This document shows, piece by piece, positions 42,801 to 47,643 of a DNA stretch of 64,000 nt (the first letter of the stretch is position 1; every line of letters starts with the position of its first letter). Source of the DNA: Shinisaurus crocodilurus (lineage: Eukaryota > Chordata > Lepidosauria > Squamata > Shinisauridae); assembly GCA_021292165.1 (NCBI GenBank), contig CM037877.1:306408063-306472062 (forward strand). The letters are read 5' to 3'. The notes under the pieces are model-generated. The model saw only the letters and a list, made by a program, of their open reading frames with translations, was not told the origin of the DNA and ran no database searches. The position numbers and the translations under genes were made by a program.

Positions 42801-45533
42801 GTCCTCTGAAGGCTATGCACTGCCCCTGTTCAGCGATGGAACACTGGTCTACTCCAGCGTTTATTAAGAAGCAGTGCAGGGGCCCACCCACACCGGCGCA
42901 AACTCACTGCAGGTGCGCTAGAAACTCTTGCAGGAATGCTTAGATATGGCTGGGGCCTCCAGGTGCCTGCGTGGGGTTCCAGACCCTGACCTGGAGAATG
43001 GCTTCCACTTCATTTTAAAAGGGCAAGGGCAAAGCGGAGAGTGTCCTGAGAAGAGCAGACAAGCTGGTCTGGAAACCAAGTCCTACCAGGGACAGTTTAT
43101 TTTATTTCTTTATTTATTTAATTTATTATATTTATATACCCCACCTTTTTTTCCTGCAAGGAACCCAAGGCGGCTTACATAATCCTCCTCCTCCTCTCCA
43201 TTTTATCCTCACAACAACAACAACCCTGTGAGGTAAGTTAGGCTAAGTGTCAGTGACTGGCCCAAAGTCACCCAGTGGGTTTCATGGCCGAGCAGGGCCG
43301 GGGACTAGAACCCGGATCTCCCAAGTCCCAGTCCAACACTCTCACCACTAGAGGTGGGCATGTTTAGCCTGGAGAAGAGATTAGGGCAGTGTTTCTCAAC
43401 CTTGGGTCCCCAGCATAGCTGGCTGGGGCATGCTGGGAGTTGTAGGCCAAAAACATCTGGGGACCCAAGGTTGAGAAACACTGGATTAGGGCCAGATGCA
43501 GGCTTGTTCACTGCTGCTCCTGAGGGCAGGACTAGAACAAGTGGTTGAAAACGGCAGGGAAACAGATCTTGGCTGAGCAGGAGGAGAAACTTCCCATCCC
43601 AACAACGGCGAGAGCCGCTCAGCTGAACGGACTCTGTCTCTGGGGGTAGCGCGGGCTCTCCCTCGTCGCAGGTATTGCGGCCGCCTGTCTCTCACCACTA
43701 GAGGTGGGCATGTTTAGCCTGGAGAAGAGATTAGGGCCAGATGCAGGCTTGTTCACTGCTGCTCCTGAGAGCAGGACTAGAACAAGTGGTTGAAAACGGC
43801 AGGGAAACAGATCTTGGCTGAGCAGGAGGAGAAACTTCCCAACAACGGCGAGAGCAGCTGCGCTGAGCAGGAGGTTGGACTCGGTGACCCCCCCCCCCCA
43901 GGTCCCTTCCAGCCCTCTGATTCAGTGATTATGTGATTCGTTGCTTTCCGCACGCTTTGAGTGCTACTGAGCCACCTGAAGTGAGACCACCAGCCTGGGG
44001 AAAGTATTCAAGTTCTGGGTTCGCCCCTCCTCCGAAAGATAAGCATGCTTTAACACACGTTTCTACTGTTTTTATTCCTTTATTAGGCTGCAATCCTATA
44101 CCGATTTACCTGGAAGTAAGCCCCATTGAACTCAATGGGGTTTACGATTGAGCAGATATATATGTAGGATTGCTCTGTTACTGTTTGAGCTGATCAGGAG
44201 CGAGGCTCGGGAATAATTTCCGACTGTGGAAGAGTCTCCGCCGAGGAGGCTCTTCCCGCTCAGCCTGGAGCCAAGGTCGTGACCGCATCTCTTCCTGCAA
44301 GTGAGGGAGAGGAGACCCCGCGGGCCAGAGCAGAGGCTCCCGCGCCCAATTCAGGGTCTCTCTCTGGGGAACCCCGGGCCCTAAGCGGCGGGTGGGCGAG
44401 GGAGGCCGAGAGAAGGCATCCCCCTCCTCTCCGGTCCCATGCCGCTTCTCCCTCAGCAAGATCCTGGGCTGCTGGGGCAGGCAGTCCCCAGGATCCACCG
44501 GAGCTTAGTCCCAAATCCACGCCCCCACAGACGCAGAAGGGTTCGAGTTCGGCCCCGGCCCGGGGTTTTCGAGGGGGAGGGCGCGCGGGGCGGGGGGCTT
44601 GCTTGGCCCGAGGGAGGAAGCAGGAGATCCGAGCTCGGCCGGGCCGGTGGCTGGAGGCTCATCACGCCGGGAGCCCGTGCGCTCCCGCTCGCTCGGCAAT
44701 ACCGGCAATACCGGCCGGCAGGGGCTCATGTCCAAGAAGGGAAGCGCAGGCAGGGACTCGATCCTGCTTGAAACCCGCTCCTCTCTTCCCCCGGGGCTGG
44801 GTGCTCGCTGAGGGAAAGACACTCTGGACATGGTCAGAGAGCGGCATTCCACTCGCAGAGCGCCCGGAGGCTGCTCGGACCGACATCCACCAATCCGACC
44901 CACGAGTGCGCTCGGCCCTGGCCGGGACAGGACGGCTGGGATGCCGCGTGTGGCGTCAGAGCGAGCGCGGGAGCGCGGCGGGGCTCTCTCTGTGTGGGGC
45001 TTCTTTCCGGAAGGGGCAACCGGCGGGTCACCTTCTCTAGCGGTCTCCCCCTCATCCACTGACCCCCTTCGCGGGGCGAGCTGGGAGGGGCACGTGTGGG
45101 GGGTGGGCGGGTCCCTCCGTCTGTCTGCCCCACGAGAGCGAAAGTCTGCTGAAGTGGTAAAAAGCAGCAGCAGCAGCAGCCCTCGCGCCCCCCCCCCCCA
45201 CGTCCCGCACGAAGCGCGCCACTTCGGTGTCTGCTGTCCAGGGAGAGCGGGACGGGGAGGGCGCGACGCGTGTGGGATCCCCCCTCCCCCAGAGCAGCCA
45301 AAACGATGTCCGGCTGGCAGCACCGGGCAGGGAGGAGCCGCGAGGGTGCTGGGGACAGCGCAGCCTCCGCCCCCCTCCGGCAGCCCGGGGCGCCCCCGCC
45401 CGTGCCTCCCCCCTCTCTGCCCACCTGCGTGGGAAGGCCCCGCGTCCTCCCGGCCGGCGTGGGCGCATGCTGGCAGGGCGGCCAGCAGCAGCAGCAGCAG
45501 CAGGAGGAGGCCCAGCGTGTCCCGGGCGCGCAT
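17846..45533 (-). CDS. CA9: Membrane-anchored alpha-carbonic anhydrase, CA9-like
   Basis: Complete gene for a cell-surface enzyme that hydrates CO2 outside the cell. Exons (listed separately) join in one frame to 383 codons, or 419 with two extra stalk exons. Order: Leu-rich signal peptide (residues 1-26), alpha-CA domain (about 40-300), stalk, one transmembrane helix, short cytoplasmic tail. Catalytic set by position: zinc ligands His132, His134 and His158, proton-shuttle His105, gate Glu145/Thr239, and the Cys61-Cys243 disulfide typical of CA9/12/14. There are four N-glycosylation sequons (114, 235, 248, 253). CA9 rather than CA14/CA12 is supported by the 93-nt exon 5, GGLAVLAAFLE, GPEEN, the FNQT sequon, and a TM reading GD-x-LA-xx-FG-x-LF-x-VT-xx-AFL. 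The N-terminal proteoglycan domain of mammalian CA9 is absent. Against CA9: next to APH1A one would expect CA14. Confidence 0.82.
18299..18392 (-). CDS. CA9: CA transmembrane exon
   Basis: 94 nt, phase 1 to 2. Encodes GDVLAVLFGALFGVTALAF followed by LLYVHKHRSQNH: one helix and a basic stop-transfer stretch. The pattern GD-x-LA-xx-FG-x-LF-x-VT matches CA9 closely and CA14 or CA12 poorly. Acceptor CTTTCCACAG, donor GTGAGG. Confidence 0.92.
18895..18930 (-). CDS. CA9: CA small juxtamembrane exon (36 nt)
   Basis: 36 nt with acceptor TGCTTCCAG and donor GTACGA, phase 1 to 1, encoding GADRQAGSFFHA, directly before the membrane exon. CA12 is known to have an optional exon of similar size in this region, so skipping is possible. 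Confidence 0.72.
19134..19157 (-). CDS. CA9: CA small juxtamembrane exon (24 nt)
   Basis: 24 nt with acceptor GTGTTTCAG and donor GTAAGA, phase 1 to 1, encoding GQIHSLGA. Human CA9 has a similarly tiny exon at this place. Confidence 0.75.
20133..20165 (-). CDS. CA9: Candidate CA stalk exon (33 nt), acidic
   Basis: Acceptor GTGTCACAG and donor AAG|GTACAG bracket 33 nt that read GGDPDPATSEE in phase 1 to 1. Composition agrees with the neighbouring candidate exon at 21135. The polypyrimidine tract is weak, so use of this exon is uncertain. Confidence 0.5.
21135..21209 (-). CDS. CA9: Candidate CA stalk exon (75 nt), Pro/Glu-rich
   Basis: Acceptor CTGCTGCAG and donor AAG|GTAATG bracket 75 nt. 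In phase 1 to 1, exactly what the gene needs between exons 8 and 11, it encodes GEGDPPGTPVPYEPPERSD and then GPAPGE, an acidic proline-rich linker. All three frames are open, so phase is inferred from context. It may be alternatively spliced. Confidence 0.6.
21251..21301. repeat. (CT)n(CA)n microsatellite
   Basis: About 16 CT units followed by about 8 CA units. A GT/GC purine-pyrimidine alternation follows at 21355-21387, and a CA run at 21652-21668. Confidence 0.95.
22447..22645 (+). repeat. CR1 3' tail fragment
   Basis: CAAGAGCAATACAACAGTGG through GCATTCAAGATGCAGCTGGA to CTACTATTCCATGATTC is the CR1 3' end, severely 5'-truncated and with a CATACATAG insertion in the tail. Confidence 0.85.
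22840..22995 (-). pseudogene. 5S rRNA-derived sequence with inverted duplication
   Basis: The minus strand of 22895-22990 matches the 5S rRNA internal promoter and 3' half (GGAAGCTAAGCAGG, TTAGTACTTGGATGAGTGAC, GGTGCTGTAGG). To its left, 22862-22888 is an inverted copy of the same TGGATGAGTGACCGCCTTGG stretch, forming a hairpin. It is too diverged to be a working 5S gene. Confidence 0.8.
23940..24119 (+). mobile_element. 5S rRNA-CR1 composite SINE, copy 1
   Basis: The head GGAAAGCTAAGCAGGGTCAG through TTATTACTTGGATGGGAGAC is the 5S rRNA promoter region (box A, intermediate element, box C). It runs straight into a CR1 tail (TTCCTGCACTGAGCAGGGGG to CTCTATGATCTATGA). It interrupts the left arm of the fold-back element. 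Confidence 0.88.
24231..24681. mobile_element. Inner palindromic MITE
   Basis: The arm at 24231-24312 (ATTTAACATTTAGATAT, GTGCAAAGTGGTTCACAGGC, TCCTATTTTCTCCACTCAG) is repeated inverted at 24599-24681. Shorter paired motifs continue inward (ACAACACTGTGAT at about 24355, ATCACAGTGTTGTTG at about 24570). Confidence 0.8.
24912..25146 (-). mobile_element. MIR-type tRNA-derived SINE
   Basis: Reverse strand: A-box-like TGGTGAGAGTGTTGGAC, B-box GGTTCCAGTCC, MIR core and L2-type tail, with TTTATTTATTTATT at the left end. It is inserted in the fold-back element. Confidence 0.88.
25381..26640. other. CA intron 8, nothing recognised
   Basis: GC-rich. A 320-codon reverse frame at 25700-26662 has no recognisable domain and is Pro/Gly/Ser biased. 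I do not call it a gene. Confidence 0.5.
26641..28774. other. CA intron 8, AT-rich and unassigned
   Basis: 26641-26790 looks like a decayed LINE tail. 27700-28020 is AT-rich. At 28150-28320 two related blocks, AACAGCAGCTCATAAACTTT and ATCAGCAGCTCATAAACAAC, each followed by CTATAAAA, indicate an internal duplication of about 110 bases. No gene is seen. Confidence 0.45.
28775..28893. mobile_element. Degraded hAT-like palindromic MITE
   Basis: Starts CAGGGATGGGGAATG. The arms GGACTACAGCTCCCATCATC and GATGGGAGCCGGAGTCC face each other. The right terminus is eroded. Confidence 0.6.
28943..29077. mobile_element. Palindromic hAT MITE, copy 2, next to CA exon 8
   Basis: 135 bp, the same palindrome as 16603-16737, with perfect target duplication TTCTAGGG at 28935-28942 and 29078-29085. 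The duplication ends 19 bases from the exon 8 donor (29104). Confidence 0.95.
29105..29246 (-). CDS. CA9: CA exon 8: end of catalytic domain
   Basis: 142 nt, phase 0 to 1. Encodes IARLDDTLRGDY, SNFRLPQ and SVLASFPAS, corresponding to the LNFR-x-QPLN and ASFPA region of CA9. Donor GTAAGG at 29104. A palindromic hAT MITE lies about 19 bases into the following intron, counting its target duplication. Confidence 0.92.
29517..29674 (-). CDS. CA9: CA exon 7: SLTTPPC active-site loop
   Basis: 158 nt, again the canonical alpha-CA size. Encodes ATLLPNN, YFRYNGSLTTPPC with gate Thr239 and disulfide Cys243, and WTIFNQT. Three N-glycosylation sequons fall here (235, 248, 253). Confidence 0.96.
30210..30276 (-). 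CDS. CA9: CA exon 6
   Basis: 67 nt, the invariant size of this exon in alpha-CAs. Encodes VGPEENEPYQHILEHLDDVY. GPEEN matches the CA9 form. Acceptor CTGTTCCAG, donor GTAAAA. Confidence 0.93.
30474..30566 (-). CDS. CA9: CA exon 5: third zinc histidine
   Basis: 93 nt, phase 0 to 0. Encodes IHVVHYSSHF (His158 is the third zinc ligand) and GGLAVLAAFLE. The 31-residue length equals that of CA9 as I recall it; CA12 and CA14 are one residue longer here. Confidence 0.95.
30663..30790 (-). repeat. L2 tail with (AAT)n expansion
   Basis: About 18 AAT units (30670-30722) are followed by TATTTTATTTATTACCCGCC and TAGATCGAGGCGGGGAACAA, the reverse of the L2 3' end. Confidence 0.85.
31325..31480 (-). repeat. 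Old L2 tail
   Basis: TTTATTTGAAATGTTGTATC, CCTATCCACTATAAAAAGC and CAAGGCAGGTTATGC correspond to a decayed L2 3' end, just left of a better-preserved copy. Confidence 0.55.
31484..31980 (-). mobile_element. L2 LINE 3' end
   Basis: (AAT)n tail at 31490-31513. The reverse strand codes FKALHGLGLGYLQDRLLLYN, RTFSSAAPRLWNGL and AFKKAIKIDLFRQAYPVEF. Its right end is interrupted by the Tigger-like MITE. Confidence 0.88.
31981..32234. mobile_element. Tigger/pogo-like MITE
   Basis: Termini CAGTAATACCTTGGATTGCA and GCTCTCAATCCAAGGCATGACTG are imperfect inverted repeats with TA target duplications (31979-31980 and 32235-32236). The terminus resembles the Tigger consensus. It is inserted in the L2 fragment. 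Confidence 0.82.
32375..33310 (+). mobile_element. LTR-like repeat family, copy 1, with hAT insertion
   Basis: Starts TGTTGGGGATTG. Resembles the reverse complement of 46454-46926 along its length (GAGCTGGGAGAGGATA, ACTCACTCAGAT-x-TGCAG, CAGGCAGGCTTAA, TCTCCAGCTACAT). It is split by the hAT element at 32704-33160. No coding sequence is present. LTR nature is inferred only from the TG start, size and lack of ORFs. Confidence 0.55.
32704..33160. mobile_element. hAT element, CAGGGCCGG family, long copy 3
   Basis: Same termini and end motifs as the 160-174 bp copies (GGCTGCCTAGGGCGCATGG, TTTGCCTAGGGTGCCAAACTG), but 457 bp because of a GC-rich middle. Target duplication GTTGTAGC (32696-32703) and GTGGTAGC (33161-33168), one mismatch. 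The middle has open frames but no hAT transposase signature. Confidence 0.88.
33425..33840 (+). repeat. Old CR1 RT fragment
   Basis: GAGGATTGGAAAGTAGTCAA, ATCCAGGAAATTACAAACCAG and TCAGCTTGGCTTCTACAAAGG correspond to the CR1 RT block [17 protein letters not shown]...QHGF in decayed form. Confidence 0.7.
34110..34770 (+). repeat. Old CR1 endonuclease-to-RT linker fragment
   Basis: Encodes DFNNPHIDWMNAF, QLVTEPTKGEATLDLILS (end of the AP endonuclease domain) and then a basic linker with FRKWK. It precedes the RT in the element but follows the fragment at 33425, so these are two separate insertions. Confidence 0.75.
34832..35576. mobile_element. GAGTC-rich element, probably hAT-type
   Basis: Begins CAGGGATGTTGAAGAGTCC and ends GAGTCCCCATCCCTG. 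Both ends carry many GAGTC/ACGAGTC units, like subterminal transposase-binding repeats. A second CAGGGATGTTG start lies at 35454, so this may be two nested or tandem elements. The interior (35096-35270) holds two copies of an AGACCAGGCAGGCAGAGGAGG unit. No clear 8-bp duplication was found. Confidence 0.55.
35600..36400 (-). repeat. Old CR1-family LINE fragment
   Basis: The reverse strand corresponds to the decayed CR1 RT core (GATCCCTGTGGGACCCCACT, TCAAAAGCCTTTTGGAAGTC, TGGTACACAGGCTGAT). It ends about 100 bases before CA exon 4. Confidence 0.75.
36499..36647 (-). CDS. CA9: CA exon 4: first two zinc histidines
   Basis: 149 nt, phase 1 to 0. Encodes AAQLHLHWG (His132 and His134 bind zinc) and GSEHTV (Glu145 of the Thr-Glu gate). 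Acceptor CCCCTGCAG, donor GTAAGT. An L2 LINE ends only 33 bases upstream of the acceptor. Confidence 0.95.
36681..38606 (-). mobile_element. L2 LINE with near-intact RT frame
   Basis: The tail (GTTT)n lies at 36681-36703. The reverse strand carries one RT frame from 38594 to 36807 (about 595 codons), interrupted only by an in-frame TAA at 37658-37656 immediately before YADD. Recognisable blocks: FRPGHGTETALVALVDDM, LLDLSAAFDTVDH, GVPQGF, NPDKTEVLLVGD, DYCNALYVGLP. 5'-truncated: the endonuclease part is missing. It lies in CA intron 3. Confidence 0.93.
38607..39111 (+). mobile_element. L1 LINE ORF2 fragment
   Basis: The frame 38650-38976 encodes KINFLFRMIP, CNGGKKSRITKTRWY and GGLGLPNLKWYYIANQLRHI, the L1 ORF2 C-terminal region after the RT domain. 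Decayed and truncated at both ends. Confidence 0.82.
39112..39235 (+). repeat. CR1 fragment with internal deletion
   Basis: CTGGAGAGGGTTCAGAGGAG to AAAGGGCCTGGAA jumps directly to AATAATGGGCTCAAGTTACA, skipping about 120 bases present in full copies. Confidence 0.85.
39317..39435. mobile_element. Palindromic hAT-like MITE (CAGGGGTG ends)
   Basis: Termini CAGGGGTGAGCAA and TTGCCCACCCCTG with inverted inner arms (GGCCTGCAACTCCCATCA, TGATGGGGGTTGTAGGCC). The flanking 8-mers CCGTAGAC and CTGCAGAA share only five positions, so it is older than the 16603 family. Confidence 0.75.
39783..39815. repeat. (TG)n microsatellite
   Basis: About 16 uninterrupted TG units. Confidence 0.97.
40213..40298 (-). 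repeat. MIR-type SINE tail fragment
   Basis: TTATTTATTTATTTATACCC and TTCCTGCAAGGAACCCAAGG correspond to the 3' end of the MIR-type SINE. The tRNA part is missing. A short TGCG tandem follows at 40378-40397. Confidence 0.8.
40299..41025. other. CA intron 3, nothing recognised
   Basis: GC-rich with no identified coding or repeat content. It lies between a SINE fragment and exon 3. Confidence 0.5.
41026..41196 (-). CDS. CA9: CA exon 3: QSPI motif and proton-shuttle His
   Basis: 171 nt, the usual size for this alpha-CA exon. Encodes FPSCGGLMQSPINID and ends with LRLRNNGHT, giving the first disulfide cysteine (61), the QSPI signature and the shuttle histidine (105). Acceptor CTCTTCCAG, donor GTGAGT. 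Confidence 0.95.
42217..42255 (-). CDS. CA9: CA exon 2: HWSY motif
   Basis: 39-nt exon, phase 1 to 1, acceptor CTTCAAG and donor GTAAAG. It encodes HPGHGASHWSYA. The HW-x-Y motif opens every alpha-CA domain, and a very small second exon here is typical of the membrane-bound group. Confidence 0.9.
42256..43099. other. CA intron 1, nothing recognised
   Basis: AT-richer sequence from about 42350 without gene or known repeat signatures. Confidence 0.45.
43100..43348 (-). mobile_element. MIR-type tRNA-derived SINE
   Basis: Full-length reverse copy: TTTATTTCTTTATTTATTTA end, L2-like tail, MIR core, B-box complement GGACTAGAACCCGGATC and A-box end CTCACCACTAGAGG. A small CAACAA duplication is present in the tail. 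Confidence 0.88.
43341..43870. repeat. Tandem duplication of a SINE/CR1 junction
   Basis: Unit 1 starts at 43341 and unit 2 at 43691, both with CTCACCACTAGAGGTGGGCA, and they are almost identical up to the ACAACGGCGAGAGC block. Without the MITE in unit 1 the period is about 245 bases. The unit spans the SINE head and an old CR1 tail. Confidence 0.92.
43387..43483. mobile_element. Palindromic hAT MITE, copy 3, one arm shortened
   Basis: Same family as 16603-16737 but 97 bp, having lost about 38 bases of the left arm. Perfect target duplication GATTAGGG at 43379-43386 and 43484-43491. The empty site GATTAGGGCCAG is preserved once at about 43731 in the second unit of the tandem duplication. Confidence 0.95.
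44087..44173. mobile_element. Short palindromic MITE (GCAATCCTA ends)
   Basis: GCTGCAATCCTATACCG ... CCCCATTGAACTCAATGGGG ... GTAGGATTGC: inverted termini and an inner palindrome. A recurring small repeat in reptile DNA as far as I know; the family is not named here. Confidence 0.65.
45425..45533 (-). CDS. CA9: CA exon 1: start codon and signal peptide
   Basis: ATG at 45533-45531 is the first in frame. It is followed by a basic start (MRARD), nine leucines encoded by a CTC/CTG run, and LPACAHA, a plausible cleavage site after residue 26. Donor CAG|GTGG ends the exon at 45425 in phase 1. It is GC-rich and CpG-dense, as a promoter-proximal exon should be. The larger open frame around it is not needed. 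Confidence 0.88.
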
Positions 45534-45682
45534 CGTCTTGGCCTCGGTCGCTCCGCGCGCGCAGCCTGCCTCCAAGCCGGCCAAGCGGCAAGTGAGGACG
45601 GGAGCCGGTGCGAGGGAGGCGGGGAGGGAGCGCGGTGGGGGTGGCCCGACGGGGCGGGCGGCCCGACGGGGCGGCCCGGCCC

Positions 45683-45690
45683 TGTTATAA
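45683..45690 (-). promoter_or_regulatory. CA9: TATA-like box of the carbonic anhydrase promoter
   Basis: Minus-strand CTTATAACAGG about 150 bases upstream of the ATG, surrounded by GGGGCGGG Sp1-type boxes at 45640-45680 and a CCG run. A start site some 25-30 bases further along the minus strand is inferred, giving a 5' UTR of roughly 120 bases. Confidence 0.5.
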
Positions 45691-45702
45691 GCAGGGTGCC
45701 GC

Positions 45703-45720
45703 CGCCGCCGCCGCCGCCGC
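45703..45720. repeat. (CCG)n trinucleotide run upstream of CA exon 1
   Basis: Six consecutive CCG units just upstream of the TATA-like box on the minus strand. Confidence 0.9.
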
Positions 45721-45895
45721 TGTTTCCTGCTGGACAGCAAGACCTCTAGGCGCCCGTTCCGGGCCCCGTCCCGGGCAAGGGGCTCACCGCACCACACCCC
45801 GTGTCTCTACCCGGGGCTTCCCATTTGCCAGAGGTGACTCTTCCTCAAGGCCTGCTGAAGCTCTGCTCTGCAATGGGTCAGAACTACCAAACTTT

Positions 45896-46000
45896 TCAAT
45901 GTATTTATTACAGCTAACATCGACAGTGAAATCCAGCATCGTTTGAGCTCCGCAAGTGCGCGTTTTCTCGAATGAAACATAGATTGTTCGAGGATTAATA
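45896..46000 (+). repeat. Fragment of the 54-59 kb non-CR1 LINE
   Basis: TTACAGCTAACATCGACAGT through CGTTTGAGCTCCGCAAGTGC to GAATGAAACATAGATTG repeats 58381-58470 of the larger element. It lies just upstream of the carbonic anhydrase promoter. Confidence 0.88.
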
Positions 46001-46175
46001 AAATTGTGAATGAATTTGTGTTGTTTTGCCTGAGAAGGGGTGTGTTGGATAATTAAAATTGCAGTCAAAACCTATGGCTAATGTTTCACCAGGTAATTGG
46101 GTGAAATGGTTAAGGTCACTGATACCTTCTAGGGTGATTTTCCTAGAAGGTACTCATTGAATTATTAACAGCCTT

Positions 46176-46455
46176 AACAGTTTGCAGGACACGGAATAAT
46201 GGGCTCAAGTTACAGGAACCTAGATTCCACCTAAACATCAGGAAAAATTTCCTGACTGTCAGAGCAATAAGACAATGGAACCAGCTACCTAGGGAGGTGG
46301 TGGGCTCTCCCAGTCTGGAGGCATTCAAGGTGCGGCTGGACAGACATCTGTCAGAGATGCTTTGACCTGGATTCCTGCATTGAGCAGGGGGTTGGACTCG
46401 ATGGCCTTGTAGGCCCCTTCCAACTCTACTTTTCTATGATTCTATGATTCTATGA
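46176..46455 (+). mobile_element. CR1 3' end fragment
   Basis: TTTGCAGGACACGGAATAAT through GCTGGACAGACATCTGTCAG to TTCTATGATTCTATGATTCT. Near-identical to the younger full copies. Confidence 0.92.
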
Positions 46456-46926
46456 ACAGGAAGTGGGTGTAGCTCTCCGCTTCTTCCTCTTTCTGTTCAG
46501 ACTCTTAGTGAATGTAGCACCTTCTGTTGTTGTCTCCACGTTGTCCTTGTAGCAGCATGTAGCCAGAGCTGCTGGTCTGAACTCCACAAGTTCAGACCCC
46601 GAGTAACTACAAATATACTTGTACCAACTGTAAGAAACGTCTTTTAAGCCTGCCTGAATGAAACTGCATAATCTGAGTGAGTTAATGTTACTTTTAACTT
46701 TTACAAGACTGTGTCTCTGATTATTGTTCTGAGGGAGAGAAAAGGGGGCAAAACCAGAGTCTGCCTTAAAGCATCCTGGATCACCAAATGCTAACTGGCT
46801 AACACTAGCCAAATCTAAGCTTCTTTTAAGCTGGAAAGGGACCCTGCTGATCTCACTAATGTGAGATAGGAAGGATAATATTCAACAATAGTATCCTCTC
46901 CTAGCATCTTATTCAAGTCCCAACAG
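46454..46926 (-). mobile_element. LTR-like repeat family, copy 2
   Basis: The reverse complement begins TGTTGGGACTTG and ends CCTGTTCA, giving a TG...CA frame, and aligns along its length with 32375-33310 minus its hAT insertion. It sits between two CR1 fragments. No coding sequence is present and no convincing target duplication was seen. Confidence 0.55.
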
Positions 46927-46929
46927 CTT

Positions 46930-47643
46930 CTGGCCTCATCTTGAGTACTGCGTCCAGTTCTGGGCACCACACTTTAAGAAGGATGGAGACACACTGGAGA
47001 AGGTTCAGAGGAGGGCAACAAAGATGATAAAGGGACTGGAAACAAAGCCCTATGGCTATGAGGAGAGAGACTGAAAGAATTGGGCATGTTTAGCCTTCAG
47101 AAGAGGAGACTGAGGGGAGATATGATAGCACTCTTCCAGTACTTGAAGGGTTGTCACGCAGAGGAGGGCCAGGATCTCTTCTCGATCATCCCAGTTTGCA
47201 GGACACAGAATAATGGGCTCAAGTTACAGGAACCCAGATTCCACCTAAACATCTGGAAAAATTTCCTGACTGTTAGAGCAATAAGACAATGGAACCAACT
47301 GGGAGGTTCAGAGTGGCTCATGCTGGCTCAGCTTGTCTGAGCGTGGAAAGCTAAGCAGGGTCAGGCCTGGTTATTACTTGGATGGGAGGCCCCTCCTCTA
47401 GTTTCCTGCATTGAGCAGGGGGTTGGACTTGATGGCCTTGTAGGCCCCTTCCAGCTCTATGATCTATGCATCTATGAACCTAGGGAGGTGGTGGGCTCTC
47501 CCACTCTGGAGACATTCAAGGTGCAGCTGGACAGCCATCTGTTAGGGATGCTTTGACCTGGATTCCTGCATTGAGCAGGGGGTTGGCCTTGTAGGCCCCT
47601 TCCAACTCTACTTTTCTATGATTCTATGACTCTATGATTCTAC
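46930..47643 (+). mobile_element. CR1 3' fragment interrupted by a 5S-CR1 SINE
   Basis: CCTCATCTTGAGTACTGCGT to GACAATGGAACCAACT, then a SINE (47301-47477), then CCTAGGGAGGTGGTGGGCTC to the TTCTATGATTCTATGA tail. The two halves are contiguous in intact CR1. Confidence 0.93.
47301..47477 (+). mobile_element. 5S rRNA-CR1 composite SINE, copy 2
   Basis: The head GGAAAGCTAAGCAGGGTCAG through TTATTACTTGGATGGGAGGC is 5S rRNA-like. The tail TTCCTGCATTGAGCAGGGGG to CTCTATGATCTATG is CR1-like. It matches the 23940 copy and is cleanly inserted in a CR1, which fixes its limits. Confidence 0.92.

Larger units (their letters stand above)
40850..45800. promoter_or_regulatory. CpG-rich block over CA exons 1-3
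   Basis: Dense CpG and GC content spans 41000-42260 and 44290-45790, enclosing exons 1-3 and the promoter, with an AT-rich repeat-bearing gap between. It generates many long chance open frames on both strands. Confidence 0.65.

Noticed and set aside
17846..45533. Calling the carbonic anhydrase CA14 or CA12 by synteny alone
   Set aside because: Exon 5 length, GPEEN, GGLAVLAAFLE and the TM pattern favour CA9. CA14 stays the main alternative because APH1A neighbours it in human.
44505..45797. 430-codon reverse open frame over CA exon 1
   Set aside because: Only the stretch from 45533 to 45425 is coding. The rest is intron and promoter kept open by high GC content.
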